DNA of 39,838 bases from a virus. This document shows, in pieces, positions 30,650-39,596 of the stretch. The position numbers and the translations under genes were made by a program. Location of the stretch: the IMG/VR virus record IMGVR_UViG_3300036822_000277, positions 1 to 39,838 of that record. One strand, given 5' to 3'. The notes under the pieces were generated by a model, which searched no databases, was not told where the DNA came from, and saw nothing but the letters and a program-made list of their open reading frames with translations. The first letter of the stretch is position 1, and each line of letters begins with the position of its first letter.

Positions 30650-30777
30650 GGTTTCTCGGGCGGCGGCTGCATTTTCCACTCGGAGATTATCTTGAGATGC
30701 CTTTCAGCACGTTCTCCGATTTTCTTTTTGATGAACTGGAGGTGATGAACCGTGGCAGGAGCAAGCCAGAATCTTAA
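30597..30777 (+). CDS. E': E' extension of gpE, reached by -1 frameshift
   Basis: The -1 frame relative to gpE is open through the end of E and on to 30777. It encodes a segment with E' character: LLRAVRFLGRRLHFPLGDYL, then FSDFLFDELEVMNRG. P2 makes E+E' by -1 slippage at T TTT TTG. Here the only T-run is GTTTTTA at 30596-30602, read GTT TTT ATG in frame, so slippage would be of Phe-tRNA on TTT. The exact shift site is my inference; the start given is the T-run. It overlaps the tape measure start by 26 bases. Confidence 0.65.
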
Positions 30778-32476
30778 GGCCGTCATTACCTTTGGCGGCA
30801 ATATTGACAGCTCGTGGAATCGTTCCGCCGGCAGCCTGCAGAAAAGCCTGAAGGACGTCGGCAAGCAGTCTGAAAAACTGACCAAAGACCAGACGAAGCT
30901 GGCGGCGGAAATTAAACGCGCGAAGCTCGCCGGAGAGAGCCTCGGCGACCTGAAACGGCGCTACAGCGACGTGTCCCGGGAAATCCGTAAGACGGAGACC
31001 GAACAGCAGAAGCTGAATGCGCAGATGCAGAAGTCACAGCGGATGGCGGCCTTTAAAGGTGCCGGGAAAGGGCTATTCCGGCGAGGGCTGGGGATTGCCG
31101 GTCAGCTGGGTGGCATGATGGCACCGGGACTCGCCATCGGCGGCGGCGGGATGATAGCGACGGCGATGGGGTCGCTTATCGCGCCGGCGGCGACGAATGC
31201 CGAAACGGCCAGACAGGCCGGGGTGGCGAGAAGCTATGGCGTCGACGTGGGGACGTTTAACGCCTGGGACACGCTTGCAAAACAGTACGACATGAACGGG
31301 GAGAACATTGGCGATCTCTTCGAGGAGTACCTGCACAAAGCCGGTGAGTATAAACAGACCGGGAAACAGGGCGGGCTTTCGGATGCGTTCGAGACGCTGG
31401 GGTTTAAGGCCGGCGACTTTGCCGGGCTCAGCAATATGGCTCAGTTTGACAAAATTGTTGAACGGGCGCTGAGCCTGAAAGACGACTCTAAATCCTCATT
31501 TGCGCTGGATGCTCTTTTCGGCGGGGAGGCCAGCAAGCTGCTGATGCTTATCAAGCAGTCGGGGAAAAGTTACCGCGAGCTGATGGACGAGCAGCGGCGC
31601 TACAACATGGTCACCAAAGCCGGTGCCGACGGTGCCGTGGAGGGTAACCGGGCCATTACTAATTTGCGCACGGTAATGTCGTCCGCCATGGCAGAGATTT
31701 CCGGCCAGCTGGGGAACGAGCTGGCGCCGGATATTCGTCGCCTGACGGATGATCTGGCTGAGTGGTTCAAAGGCGGTGGGATCCGGAAAGTGGTTAACTT
31801 TCTACGTAACGATCTTTATCCGGGCGTGCTGACCTTTGGTCAGGGTGTGGTGTTTGTCGGAAAAATTATCTACGCGCTGGCGAAAAAACTCTCCTGGCTG
31901 TTACCTGACGATCGCACCGACCAGCGCGATGTACTGAAATCTCTGGCGATGACGGGATCGGTTGATATTGCCAGAATGACGGCGCAGCGTAATGGGCAGG
32001 GGGAATGGTTCGAACAGCAGCTTCAGCAGCACCCCGACCTTCCCCAGCGGGTAAAGGAGTCTTATACCTCTTCCCGGGGATTCATCAGGGATGATGAGGA
32101 TACGTTCAATCAATCACTGGACGGTTATCTGACGCCACAATCAGAGGGGCTACCCGACTGGGCCGGTACGTTTCATCAAAACGCCGTCCGGCAGGATACC
32201 GGGAAGACGGAATCACCAGGTATGTCATTTCCGAATGCTGCCGGATCCGGAGACGGAACCTACTGGGATGGTTTGCTGAAACGGCTGGATGAAACGGAAC
32301 AACGGCCGCCGGACAGGACCCTGACCGATAACCGTAAGTTTGATTATCACTTTGAAATTTACGGGGCTCCGGGGCAGAACGAAAACGCGATTGCAGATGG
32401 GGTCAGTGCGATCACAAAAAGCAATCCGGCGTTTACCGGCGATAACAGCATGCTAGACGGAGGCATTAACTGGTGA
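30752..32476 (+). CDS. T: Tail tape measure protein gpT
   Basis: 574 residues, GTG start after a nearly ideal Shine-Dalgarno (GGAGGTGAT). The N-terminus is coiled coil (about 25-95); about 105-150 is hydrophobic and glycine-rich (AGQLGGMMAPGLAIGGGG); the C-terminal part is soluble and mixed. It is shorter than P2 gpT (815). At roughly 0.15 nm per residue it predicts a tail near 85 nm, shorter than that of P2. Confidence 0.85.
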   Translation: MAGASQNLKAVITFGGNIDSSWNRSAGSLQKSLKDVGKQSEKLTKDQTKLAAEIKRAKLAGESLGDLKRRYSDVSREIRKTETEQQKLNAQMQKSQRMAAFKGAGKGLFRRGLGIAGQLGGMMAPGLAIGGGGMIATAMGSLIAPAATNAETARQAGVARSYGVDVGTFNAWDTLAKQYDMNGENIGDLFEEYLHKAGEYKQTGKQGGLSDAFETLGFKAGDFAGLSNMAQFDKIVERALSLKDDSKSSFALDALFGGEASKLLMLIKQSGKSYRELMDEQRRYNMVTKAGADGAVEGNRAITNLRTVMSSAMAEISGQLGNELAPDIRRLTDDLAEWFKGGGIRKVVNFLRNDLYPGVLTFGQGVVFVGKIIYALAKKLSWLLPDDRTDQRDVLKSLAMTGSVDIARMTAQRNGQGEWFEQQLQQHPDLPQRVKESYTSSRGFIRDDEDTFNQSLDGYLTPQSEGLPDWAGTFHQNAVRQDTGKTESPGMSFPNAAGSGDGTYWDGLLKRLDETEQRPPDRTLTDNRKFDYHFEIYGAPGQNENAIADGVSAITKSNPAFTGDNSMLDGGINW

Positions 32477-32943
32477 GCGAAATAATACCGCTGTTTGAGG
32501 ATATGGGGCAGTCGCAGGGCTCTGTCGCCCGTGGCGGTCAGGCCGCCCGGGTTATGTTGATGCTGGGTGATTTTGCTTTCTCGATAGACTCCACCGCGTA
32601 CAACCAGCTGACCCGGGAAGCCAGCTGGCGCTGGAGTGAACAGGAGCGCATCGGGAAACAGGATCTCCTGCAATATACCGGGAAACCCGGTCGTACGGTT
32701 CGCCTGGAGGGAGAGGCGCACGCCCTGTTTCGTAAAGGGGTGAATGCGGTCAACGACCTCTATGACCTTGCTGACCAGAAAAAACCGCAGCAGCTGGTGA
32801 GCGGTGAAGGCGACGTACTGGGCTGGTGGGTGGTGATCGACTTTTCCGATTCAACGAACCGGTTTTTGCCGGGGGGCGGTCACCGTAACAAAAACTGGAC
32901 GATGACGCTGAAACATTATGCCGACGATATATCAAACCCGTGA
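32473..32943 (+). CDS. U: Tail protein gpU
   Basis: 156 residues, P2 gpU family (MLMLGDFAFSIDSTAYNQLT, SWRWSEQERIGKQDLLQYTG). GTG start overlaps the tape-measure stop (GTGA). Needed for tail assembly, probably at baseplate/tube contact. Confidence 0.9.
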   Translation: MSEIIPLFEDMGQSQGSVARGGQAARVMLMLGDFAFSIDSTAYNQLTREASWRWSEQERIGKQDLLQYTGKPGRTVRLEGEAHALFRKGVNAVNDLYDLADQKKPQQLVSGEGDVLGWWVVIDFSDSTNRFLPGGGHRNKNWTMTLKHYADDISNP

Positions 32944-33133
32944 CGGGGATGTGCTGGACGCTGTCTGCGCATCGCACTACGGGACGGAAAATCTGTCCTG
33001 GACCGTGACTCAGGTACTGGAGATAAATCAGGGACTGGCCGACAGAGGGGCGATTTATCCCGCCGGTGTTTTCATCACCCTGCCAGACCTGACACCGCCG
33101 GTGCAGGCGTCACCATTTAGCTTATGGGATTAG
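32918..33133 (+). CDS. X: Tail protein gpX (LysM-like)
   Basis: 71 residues: MPTIYQTRDGDVLDAVCASH, then VLEINQGLADRGAIYPAGVF. This is the gpX family, a LysM-like fold that probably binds peptidoglycan or the baseplate hub. Overlaps gpU by 26 bases. Confidence 0.9.
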   Translation: MPTIYQTRDGDVLDAVCASHYGTENLSWTVTQVLEINQGLADRGAIYPAGVFITLPDLTPPVQASPFSLWD

Positions 33134-33134
33134 C

Positions 33135-34253
33135 ATGGCTGAGCAGACGGTTAAATCTGAATATGCGCCTGCCTACAGCGTCAGCGCCGAAGGGCAGGAC
33201 ATTACCCGGGCACTGAGGCAGAGCCTGGCTGAAATGACGCTGACGGACTACGGCGGCGCCACGGCAAAGGCGGATGAGCTCAAAATCACGCTGCTGTCGG
33301 AAACCCTCACGCTCCCCACCAAAGGTGCCCGCCTGCGGGTGGCGCTGGGCTTCAATGAACAGCTGGTGGACAAAGGCTGGTTTGTAGTGTCCGGCGTCGG
33401 GAGCAGTGGGCCACCGCGGCGTATCGAGATTTATGCCACGGCGGCACCCATGAACGCGCAAAAGCAGCCTGGCGACGTGATGAGCCAGAAAACCCGCAGT
33501 TGGGATAATTTACGCCTGACGGACCTGGTGAAAACCGTTGCCACCGACAATGGGTTGATCCCGAAGGTGGCTGACGTGCTGGCCGATATTCATATTGACC
33601 ATATTGACCAGGTCGCGGAGTCGGACGCCAACCTGCTGTCGCGTCTGGCCCGGACCTATAACGCCGTCAGTAAACCCTCCGGCGGGTACTGGCTTTTCCT
33701 GCAGCAGGGGGCCACCGCCAGCGTATCAGGCAGACAGACCGGCGGTGTCACCGTCACGCCAGAGGAAGTTTCGAACTGGTCTTACAGCGAAGGTGAGCGA
33801 GGCAGTTCGACGGGGAAAGCGACCGGGAAGGAGGGGAAACCCGCCGGGAAAATTGGCGTGCGTTATTACGATGAGGCCGACGGGAAAACGAAAACCGCCA
33901 CGGTGGATCACGACGGCCCTGCGCTGTCGAGCCCCTGGACCCAGCCCGCGAAGGATACCGCCGAACGGCAGGCCAAATCCCGAAAAACCCAGGCCCAGCG
34001 TAACGAGCAGAAAATGACGCTGTCAGGCCCGTGCCGGCCGAAGCACGTCGCTCTCACGGCGGAGTCCAGCGTGACCACCTCGGGGTTCGGGACGCGGGAA
34101 GACCGGGCGTGGGTGGTGGAATCCCTGGTCTTCTCGCTGGCGCCGTCGGGTTTCAGCTACACCTGGAATCTGGTCGTCGATATTCATAAACCGACGAAGG
34201 CGGGGAAAAAATCCGCCGGAAAAGACAAGACCGGCCCGGACTACTTCGGCTGA
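33135..34253 (+). CDS. D: Baseplate hub gpD
   Basis: 372 residues, P2 gpD / late control D family, the hub carrying the spike (KGARLRVALGFNEQLVDKGW, KTVATDNGLIPKVADVLADI, ESDANLLSRLARTYNAVSKP). The C-terminus is Lys/Gly-rich. Starts two bases after gpX stops. Usual length. Confidence 0.92.
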   Translation: MAEQTVKSEYAPAYSVSAEGQDITRALRQSLAEMTLTDYGGATAKADELKITLLSETLTLPTKGARLRVALGFNEQLVDKGWFVVSGVGSSGPPRRIEIYATAAPMNAQKQPGDVMSQKTRSWDNLRLTDLVKTVATDNGLIPKVADVLADIHIDHIDQVAESDANLLSRLARTYNAVSKPSGGYWLFLQQGATASVSGRQTGGVTVTPEEVSNWSYSEGERGSSTGKATGKEGKPAGKIGVRYYDEADGKTKTATVDHDGPALSSPWTQPAKDTAERQAKSRKTQAQRNEQKMTLSGPCRPKHVALTAESSVTTSGFGTREDRAWVVESLVFSLAPSGFSYTWNLVVDIHKPTKAGKKSAGKDKTGPDYFG

Positions 34254-34293
34254 GCCTTCTGCCATCAGGCAACCCTTTTACGGAAAAATCATT

Positions 34294-34647
34294 ATGAACG
34301 GTGTCAACAGCCGGACCGGCAAACGCCTGTCCGGTGTGGCGCATCTGCGCCAGTCCGTCAGCGATATCCTGAACACCCCGGTCGGCAGCCGCGTGCTGGT
34401 GCGCGACTACGGCAGCGACCTTTTTTCGCTGGTGGACAATCCCCGCGACGATCTGACGCGCCTGCGGATCATCGCCGCAACGGCCTCGGCGCTGGCGCGC
34501 TGGGAGCCCCGCCTGCTGGTGAAGCGCGTGGTGGTGTCCTTCCCGGAAAACGGCTCAGGTTGCGTACTGGATATTGAAGGAGTCAACAGGGAAAACCAGC
34601 TCCCCGTCAGCACAGGAGGTATACCAATTTATGGCAAGCAGCTATGA
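34294..34647 (+). CDS. W: Baseplate protein gpW (gp25-like)
   Basis: 117 residues of the gp25/gpW lysozyme-like baseplate family: GKRLSGVAHLRQSVSDILNT, then PVGSRVLVRDYGSDLF. Forms the baseplate wedge and starts sheath polymerisation. Follows gpD here, whereas P2 has V-W-J-I together. Confidence 0.9.
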   Translation: MNGVNSRTGKRLSGVAHLRQSVSDILNTPVGSRVLVRDYGSDLFSLVDNPRDDLTRLRIIAATASALARWEPRLLVKRVVVSFPENGSGCVLDIEGVNRENQLPVSTGGIPIYGKQL

Positions 34648-35548
34648 CGTTATCAATCTGTCAGAACTGGCGGTGCCGGACGCCATCGTGGTCCCGGATG
34701 CCGCCGATATTTTTACCCGCTGGCTGGCACGCCTGCGGGAGCTGGATCCGGATTTTGATGCACTGCTGGAGTCGGACCCGACCTACAAACAGGGCGAGGT
34801 GAACGCCTATCAGTTGACGCTGGCGTTTCAGCGGGTGAACGATGCGGTACGGGCGGTGTTTCTCGCCAGTGCGAAAAGGTCGGATCTGGACCAGATTGGC
34901 GCGGCCTTTAACGTTAAACGGCAGGTTATTTCACCCGGCGATCCGGAGGCGGTACCGCCTGTCGATCCCGTGCTGGAAAATGATGATGCTTTTCGGGAGC
35001 GTATCCAGCTTTCATGGGCGCAGCTGAACACTGCCGGCGCGCGAAACGCCTACCGGTTTCACGCTAAATCGGCCGACACGGATGTACTGGATGCGGATGC
35101 CTATGGCCCTGAAACCCATAGCCGACCGGGTGAGGTGGACGTGTACGTGCTGTCCCGCTCGGGAGACGGTACCGCGCCACAACCCCTGTTGGATAAGGTT
35201 GCCAGTACGCTGAGCGCCGATGAGGTGCGTCCTCTGACGGATTTTGTCAGCGTGAAAAGTGCCGTGAATATTCCCTACACCGTCACCGCTGAGCTGGAAA
35301 TCCCGGATGGTCCTGACGCACAGACCGTGCTGCAGAATGCAACCGACGTGGTCACGGCGTACACCATACTCTCGCACCGCATCAGAACGCTGGTGTCACT
35401 GGATGCATTTTATGCGGCGCTGCGACAAGCCGGGGTGGTCAGGGTACGGCTGAGCAGTCCGGCGGCGGATATCGAGGCAGAGGCGGGAAAAGCCCCCTGG
35501 TGTACGGCGATTAACGTGACCCGCAAAGCGGAGGCCGGAAATGGCTGA
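34631..35548 (+). CDS. J: Baseplate protein gpJ
   Basis: 305 residues from the ATG at 34631, with AGGAGGT ten bases upstream inside gpW. P2 gpJ family (RLRELDPDFDALLESDPTYK, AQLNTAGARNAYRFHAKSAD, VLSRSGDGTAPQPLLDKV). Wedge component. Overlaps gpI by eight bases. Confidence 0.92.
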   Translation: MASSYDVINLSELAVPDAIVVPDAADIFTRWLARLRELDPDFDALLESDPTYKQGEVNAYQLTLAFQRVNDAVRAVFLASAKRSDLDQIGAAFNVKRQVISPGDPEAVPPVDPVLENDDAFRERIQLSWAQLNTAGARNAYRFHAKSADTDVLDADAYGPETHSRPGEVDVYVLSRSGDGTAPQPLLDKVASTLSADEVRPLTDFVSVKSAVNIPYTVTAELEIPDGPDAQTVLQNATDVVTAYTILSHRIRTLVSLDAFYAALRQAGVVRVRLSSPAADIEAEAGKAPWCTAINVTRKAEAGNG

Positions 35549-36095
35549 GAAATTTCGCTCTCTGCTGCCGCCCGCGGCGTTTCATCAGGAACGCGCGCAG
35601 GAGCAGGCCGGCCGGGAGCAAATCCTGACGCTGGATACCAACATGGTCAGGAAAGTCAAAAACCCCGACACCTGTCCGGCTCATTTGCTGCCCTGGCTTG
35701 CCTGGGAATATGCCGTTGATTTCTGGGTCGACAGCTGGACGGAGGAGGAGAAGCGGCAGGTCATTCGTGATACTGCCTATGTTCACCAGCATCGCGGCAC
35801 GGCGGGGGCCGTAAGACGCTCTCTCAGCGCCGTCAGTCTTCCCACCACCGTCGTGGAGTGGTGGGAGGACACGCCGCATAAGTCGCCATACACCTTCCGG
35901 ATCGAAGTTTACAGCCTGCAGGAAATTGATGATGAACTCTACAGGCGGATCCGGCGGCAGGTGGATAAGGCAAAAAACCTGCGTTCCTGGCTGACCACAA
36001 TTGACGTGATCACCGATGTGGGCGCAAACGGAACCTATTACACGGGCGGTGCCGTCACCGCCTGGATTGATGTGAATATTGAGGTCGGAGAATAA
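35541..36095 (+). CDS. I: Tail protein gpI
   Basis: 184 residues of P2 gpI family (PDTCPAHLLPWLAWEYAVDF, KRQVIRDTAYVHQHRGTAGA). It links the fibres to the baseplate. Usual length and order (J then I then fibre). Confidence 0.92.
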   Translation: MAEKFRSLLPPAAFHQERAQEQAGREQILTLDTNMVRKVKNPDTCPAHLLPWLAWEYAVDFWVDSWTEEEKRQVIRDTAYVHQHRGTAGAVRRSLSAVSLPTTVVEWWEDTPHKSPYTFRIEVYSLQEIDDELYRRIRRQVDKAKNLRSWLTTIDVITDVGANGTYYTGGAVTAWIDVNIEVGE

Positions 36096-36097
36096 AC

Positions 36098-37522
36098 GTG
36101 GCTGAAAAATACTACAGCATACTGACCAACCGGGGAAAAGAGCTTGAGGCTCAGTCATCGGCGACCGGGCAACCGGTTATTATTAAAGATTTTGTGGTGG
36201 GGGACGGTAACGGGCAGGCGGTGACACCTGACCCGGCCAGAACGTCGCTGGTACAGGAAGTCTACCGTGGTGCAATATCCACTCTGAAAGTATCTCCTGA
36301 GCAGGCTAACCAGTGGATGGCGCACATTGTTCTGCCCTCCGACGTAGGGGGCTTTACCGTTCGTGAGGCTGGCCTGCTAACGGATGCGGGCGAGCTTTAT
36401 GCCATCGCCAACTGTGCGGCGATTGAAAAACCTGAAAGCGGCGTCAGCGTCAGCCTGCAGTTTCGTCTGGCCGTGAATGAAACGGCATCAATCGAGCTCA
36501 AGGTAGCAACCGGTGACGGCCTGTTTCTGCGACAGGATGCCAATCTGAGTGATGTAATCGACAAAACGTTAGCTCGTGCCAACCTCGAATTAGGATCAGC
36601 AGCTAGAAACAATACCGGTGATTTCATCTCCTCCGGCGGCGGTAACTATCCGGCATATTTGCGAATGACGGGTATCGAAACTTTGCCGACGGAACCGGCA
36701 GCCGCCAACCTGTCTTCGTTGTATTCTGCACCAGCCCCCATTCCTGCAAACGTGATTGTTTCTGGTAGCGTATCGAATTGGTATAACTACCAGGCTATGT
36801 GGGGATTAAAACGTGATACCTCTAATGGGATTCAGGGCTGGGCGGTGCAAATTAATGGCCTGGATAAATTTAAGGTCGATTTGAGCGGAAATGCATATGC
36901 CAATAACCAGAAACTGGCAACCGAAGCGTATGCAAAGAATTACGCAGATACAACTTTTGTTCCGCTTACCCGTAAGGTCAATAATAAAGCGTTAAATTCT
37001 GATATCTCTCTTTCGGCAGCGGATGTGGGGGCGATTTCCAGCCAGGGTGGTAATTATCCAGCCTATCTGCGAATGACGGGTATCGAAACTTTACCGACAG
37101 AACCGTCAGCGGCGAATTTATCCGCGCTATATAGCGCACCGTCACCTATTCAGCCTGGCTCTATTGCTGCTGGCGGTGTCGCGAACTGGTATAATTATCA
37201 GGCGATGTGGGGGCTGATTCGTAACGCCTCTACGGGTATAACTGGCTGGGGCGTCCAAATAAATGGATCTATGCGCTTCACCGTAGGCCCTGATGGAAGT
37301 CTTTACTCAAATAGCGATAAGGTTGCTACTGAGTCATTTGTACAGCAATATTTTGTGCAAGATGTGAGACTTGGTTCTGAAACTACTGCGCCAGTTTCAA
37401 CTCATAATCCTGGATTTGTTCTTACCGCTTTTGATGCGGTAGGTGGAGGTGCATCAGTGCTGTACTGGAGACCTGTTCAAAAATTAATAAATAATCAATG
37501 GGTAACGGTGGTTGGAATATGA
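36098..37522 (+). CDS. Tail fibre with duplicated distal module
   Basis: 474 residues, GTG start after GGAG. Residues 1-150 are the phage tail-collar N-terminal domain that attaches to the baseplate (MAEKYYSILTNRGKELEAQS, VREAGLLTDAGELYAIANC). The rest contains two copies of a 97-residue module (GGNYPAYLRMTGIETLPTEP...NWYNYQAMWGL...VQING) followed by a short, AT-richer receptor-binding end. It is short for a fibre. It should recognise host surface polysaccharide. Confidence 0.88.
   Translation: MAEKYYSILTNRGKELEAQSSATGQPVIIKDFVVGDGNGQAVTPDPARTSLVQEVYRGAISTLKVSPEQANQWMAHIVLPSDVGGFTVREAGLLTDAGELYAIANCAAIEKPESGVSVSLQFRLAVNETASIELKVATGDGLFLRQDANLSDVIDKTLARANLELGSAARNNTGDFISSGGGNYPAYLRMTGIETLPTEPAAANLSSLYSAPAPIPANVIVSGSVSNWYNYQAMWGLKRDTSNGIQGWAVQINGLDKFKVDLSGNAYANNQKLATEAYAKNYADTTFVPLTRKVNNKALNSDISLSAADVGAISSQGGNYPAYLRMTGIETLPTEPSAANLSALYSAPSPIQPGSIAAGGVANWYNYQAMWGLIRNASTGITGWGVQINGSMRFTVGPDGSLYSNSDKVATESFVQQYFVQDVRLGSETTAPVSTHNPGFVLTAFDAVGGGASVLYWRPVQKLINNQWVTVVGI
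36641..36931 (+). repeat. Fibre module, copy 1
   Basis: First of two 291-base in-frame repeats, offset 408 bases from the second with no indel. The best-preserved part starts at 36661, where a run of over 20 bases is identical in both copies. Confidence 0.85.
37049..37339 (+). repeat. Fibre module, copy 2
   Basis: Second copy. Protein identity with copy 1 is high around GGNYPAYLRMTGIETLPTEP and NWYNYQAMWGL and lower in between; many third-position changes show the duplication is not recent. Confidence 0.85.
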
Positions 37523-38037
37523 CAAAAATGAGAAGCTTTAAGGTAAATGAAAGTTTATCTCCTTATCAAGAGAGCCTTGCTAAAGAGTATAGTGCATCCT
37601 TTATTACCGATGAGGACGGTAATGACTGGTATGAAATACAAAAAGAGTTAAATAATGTTACATGGAAAGTAGTAGTTGACTTTGCTGGTGTCGTTGTCGC
37701 ATTTAACCAAGATGCTTCAACATTGTTCCCTGTAGGATGTTCAGTTGTTGATGTGGAGGAAATACCCGATGACTTAGATAATAACGGCCTCTGGATGTAT
37801 GATTTTAATCTCAGTAAATTTTCCTACAATTATATAAAGGAAGCTGAGAGCGAAAAAGAAAAAAGACTAAATGAAATAGGACCGAGAATTCAATACCTCT
37901 CGGATAAAAAGGATGATGGTGATATTACTGAAGGTGAGTCTAGTAAATTATTAATGTTCAGGAGTTACCGTGCTGATGTCCGAAATGTTGATGTGAACAA
38001 AGCTCCTGACATAGTATGGCCTGACGTTCCACAGTGA
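37519..38037 (+). CDS. Tail fibre assembly chaperone
   Basis: 172 residues from the ATG at 37519, overlapping the fibre stop (ATGA); an in-frame ATG at 37498 is possible but inside the fibre gene. Matches the Caudovirales tail fibre assembly family: acidic, with DNNGLWMYDFNLSKFSYNY and a C-terminal end PDIVWPDVPQ. It helps the fibre fold. Clearly more AT-rich than the baseplate genes, like the end of the fibre gene, suggesting joint exchange. Confidence 0.85.
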   Translation: MTKMRSFKVNESLSPYQESLAKEYSASFITDEDGNDWYEIQKELNNVTWKVVVDFAGVVVAFNQDASTLFPVGCSVVDVEEIPDDLDNNGLWMYDFNLSKFSYNYIKEAESEKEKRLNEIGPRIQYLSDKKDDGDITEGESSKLLMFRSYRADVRNVDVNKAPDIVWPDVPQ

Positions 38038-38092
38038 TTGAAATAGCATAGGGCTAATGCTAGACTACAAAAAAAGTCACTGAGATACCACA

Positions 38093-39190
38093 ATGTCGAC
38101 ACATTCTATAAAATCCATTCAAGCTCTTAGAGGGATTGCTGCTTGTATTGTTGTTCTATTTCATTATAAATGGGCGGTAAATATTGATTTGGGGAACCCA
38201 TTTGTGTCGGCATTGTTTAATTCAGGCGGTCTGGGGGTTACTATTTTCTTTATATTGAGTGGATTTGTGATGATTTACTCAAGTAGAAACAAAAGCTCAG
38301 CAATAAATTTTGCCATTAATAGATTCTCCAGAATATATCCAGCATATCTATTCTTTATATTGCTTTGTTTTGCAATTGATGGTGCGATGAGTACATTTCA
38401 TTATGCAGATAAAACGACAAGTTTTGTTAGGTCCTTCTTCTTTCTTCCTTCAATTACAGATGATGCACCGGCATACATCAATGTAAACAATGCTTCTGGT
38501 GTTAGGTGGACATTAAACTATGAGATGTATTTCTATCTTTTAATGTCATTGTCCTTTATCTTTAGGAAGAAAATAGCAGCTCTTTTTTCTCTGTTTTTTA
38601 TAGCTTTGGTTGCCATGCCAGCAATTAGTGGCTTTTATCCGGGTGTTGATATACACGGATATCCGTATTCATCTGAGTTAATAGGATTTGCCACCAATCC
38701 AATTATGTATGAATTCTTGCTCGGTATTGCTATCGCGCTCTTGTATATCAAATTTGAAAACAGGCTTAATAGGCTGCTATCTGTTTTATTCTTTGTTTGT
38801 TCAGTTTTAGTAGTTGGATATTACTCATTGTTCAATGGGTATAACGATCATGGGCTGAAATCATCTGCTTTGTTTATGGCTATTTTATTCATGGCTATTG
38901 TATTCAATAGGGAGTGGCTCGATAAAGCGACTCCGAAGGTTCTTTATTATCTGGGTGAGATATCGTTCTCTGTATATCTCCTCCATAACCCAATGATGTC
39001 GATTACTAGGAAGTATATATATAACACTGATAAAGGATGGCATGTCTTTTTTACAGCACTGATTCTCACTTTTATTGTATCTCACCTCTCACATAAATAT
39101 TTTGAGGTGAAAGCTTCTAAAGCACTAAGAAATTTTTTGATGTCAAAGATTGGCCGAAAAGAACAATCACTATCCACCATCAGCCATTGA
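38093..39190 (+). CDS. Membrane acyltransferase (OafA-like), probable O-antigen modification
   Basis: 365-residue integral membrane protein of the acyltransferase-3 family. The diagnostic N-terminal motifs are present: IQALRGIAACIVVLFHYKWA with the catalytic His, FFILSGFVMIYSS, and NRFSRIYPAYLFF. About ten hydrophobic helices follow; LGEISFSVYLLHNP near the end is typical. Family members O-acetylate O-antigen or other surface glycans, and prophage copies change serotype and block superinfection. About 30% GC in a sampled stretch, far below the tail genes. It follows the fibre genes by 55 bases, which hold no clear promoter. Confidence 0.87.
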   Translation: MSTHSIKSIQALRGIAACIVVLFHYKWAVNIDLGNPFVSALFNSGGLGVTIFFILSGFVMIYSSRNKSSAINFAINRFSRIYPAYLFFILLCFAIDGAMSTFHYADKTTSFVRSFFFLPSITDDAPAYINVNNASGVRWTLNYEMYFYLLMSLSFIFRKKIAALFSLFFIALVAMPAISGFYPGVDIHGYPYSSELIGFATNPIMYEFLLGIAIALLYIKFENRLNRLLSVLFFVCSVLVVGYYSLFNGYNDHGLKSSALFMAILFMAIVFNREWLDKATPKVLYYLGEISFSVYLLHNPMMSITRKYIYNTDKGWHVFFTALILTFIVSHLSHKYFEVKASKALRNFLMSKIGRKEQSLSTISH

Positions 39191-39359
39191 GTTGGCTTGC
39201 TATGATGTGAATCCTAAACCTTAATGCTAGGTGTAAGTGAGGGCCGCAGCCACGTCGTATGCAGAAACGGGCTGCGGCTGGTTGCCGGGTGTTCATGCCG
39301 GAGGCAACGGCAGGGATTGTAGCAGTGAATTGGCATTCGGCAATAACTGATCTCGGAGC
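39191..39359. other. Intergenic stretch with two stem-loops
   Basis: No gene. GCCGCAGCC (39243-39251) pairs with GGCTGCGGC (39270-39278), and GTTGCC (39281-39286) with GGCAAC (39303-39308). Neither is followed by a T-run. It separates the rightward acyltransferase from the leftward dinI pair, so the stems may stop transcription from both sides or be structured RNA. Confidence 0.45.
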
Positions 39360-39596
39360 TTAGCGCCACGCTAACTTTCCCTGCCTCACAGCTGCTGTAA
39401 TAGCTTGCCCGGCACTATTAAACTCAGGCAGCGGAAGCACAACCCACCCCGTTTTAACAAAGGCCAGAAGGCAACAACGCTCGTCTGCTGTGCTTTTAAT
39501 CGCAAATGAGCGCATCTCTCCGGATGGCCTAGGAAGATTTTCGCCGGGGCGAGGGAAGTAAATCCTTACCCCAGAAATGATGATGCTATCCATCAT
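39360..39596 (-). CDS. Hypothetical protein coupled to dinI (78 aa)
   Basis: Leftward gene whose ATG overlaps the dinI-like stop (TAATG); a second ATG follows at once. Sequence MMDSIIISGVRIYFPRPGEN with later KTGWVVLPLPEFNSAGQAIT; small, probably beta-rich. Not recognised. Co-transcribed with dinI, so probably SOS-induced. Confidence 0.65.
   Translation of the reverse strand: MMDSIIISGVRIYFPRPGENLPRPSGEMRSFAIKSTADERCCLLAFVKTGWVVLPLPEFNSAGQAITAAVRQGKLAWR

Noticed and set aside
34254-34293. Terminator between gpD and gpW
   Set aside because: Only a four-base stem (TGCC/GGCA) with no adjoining T-run.
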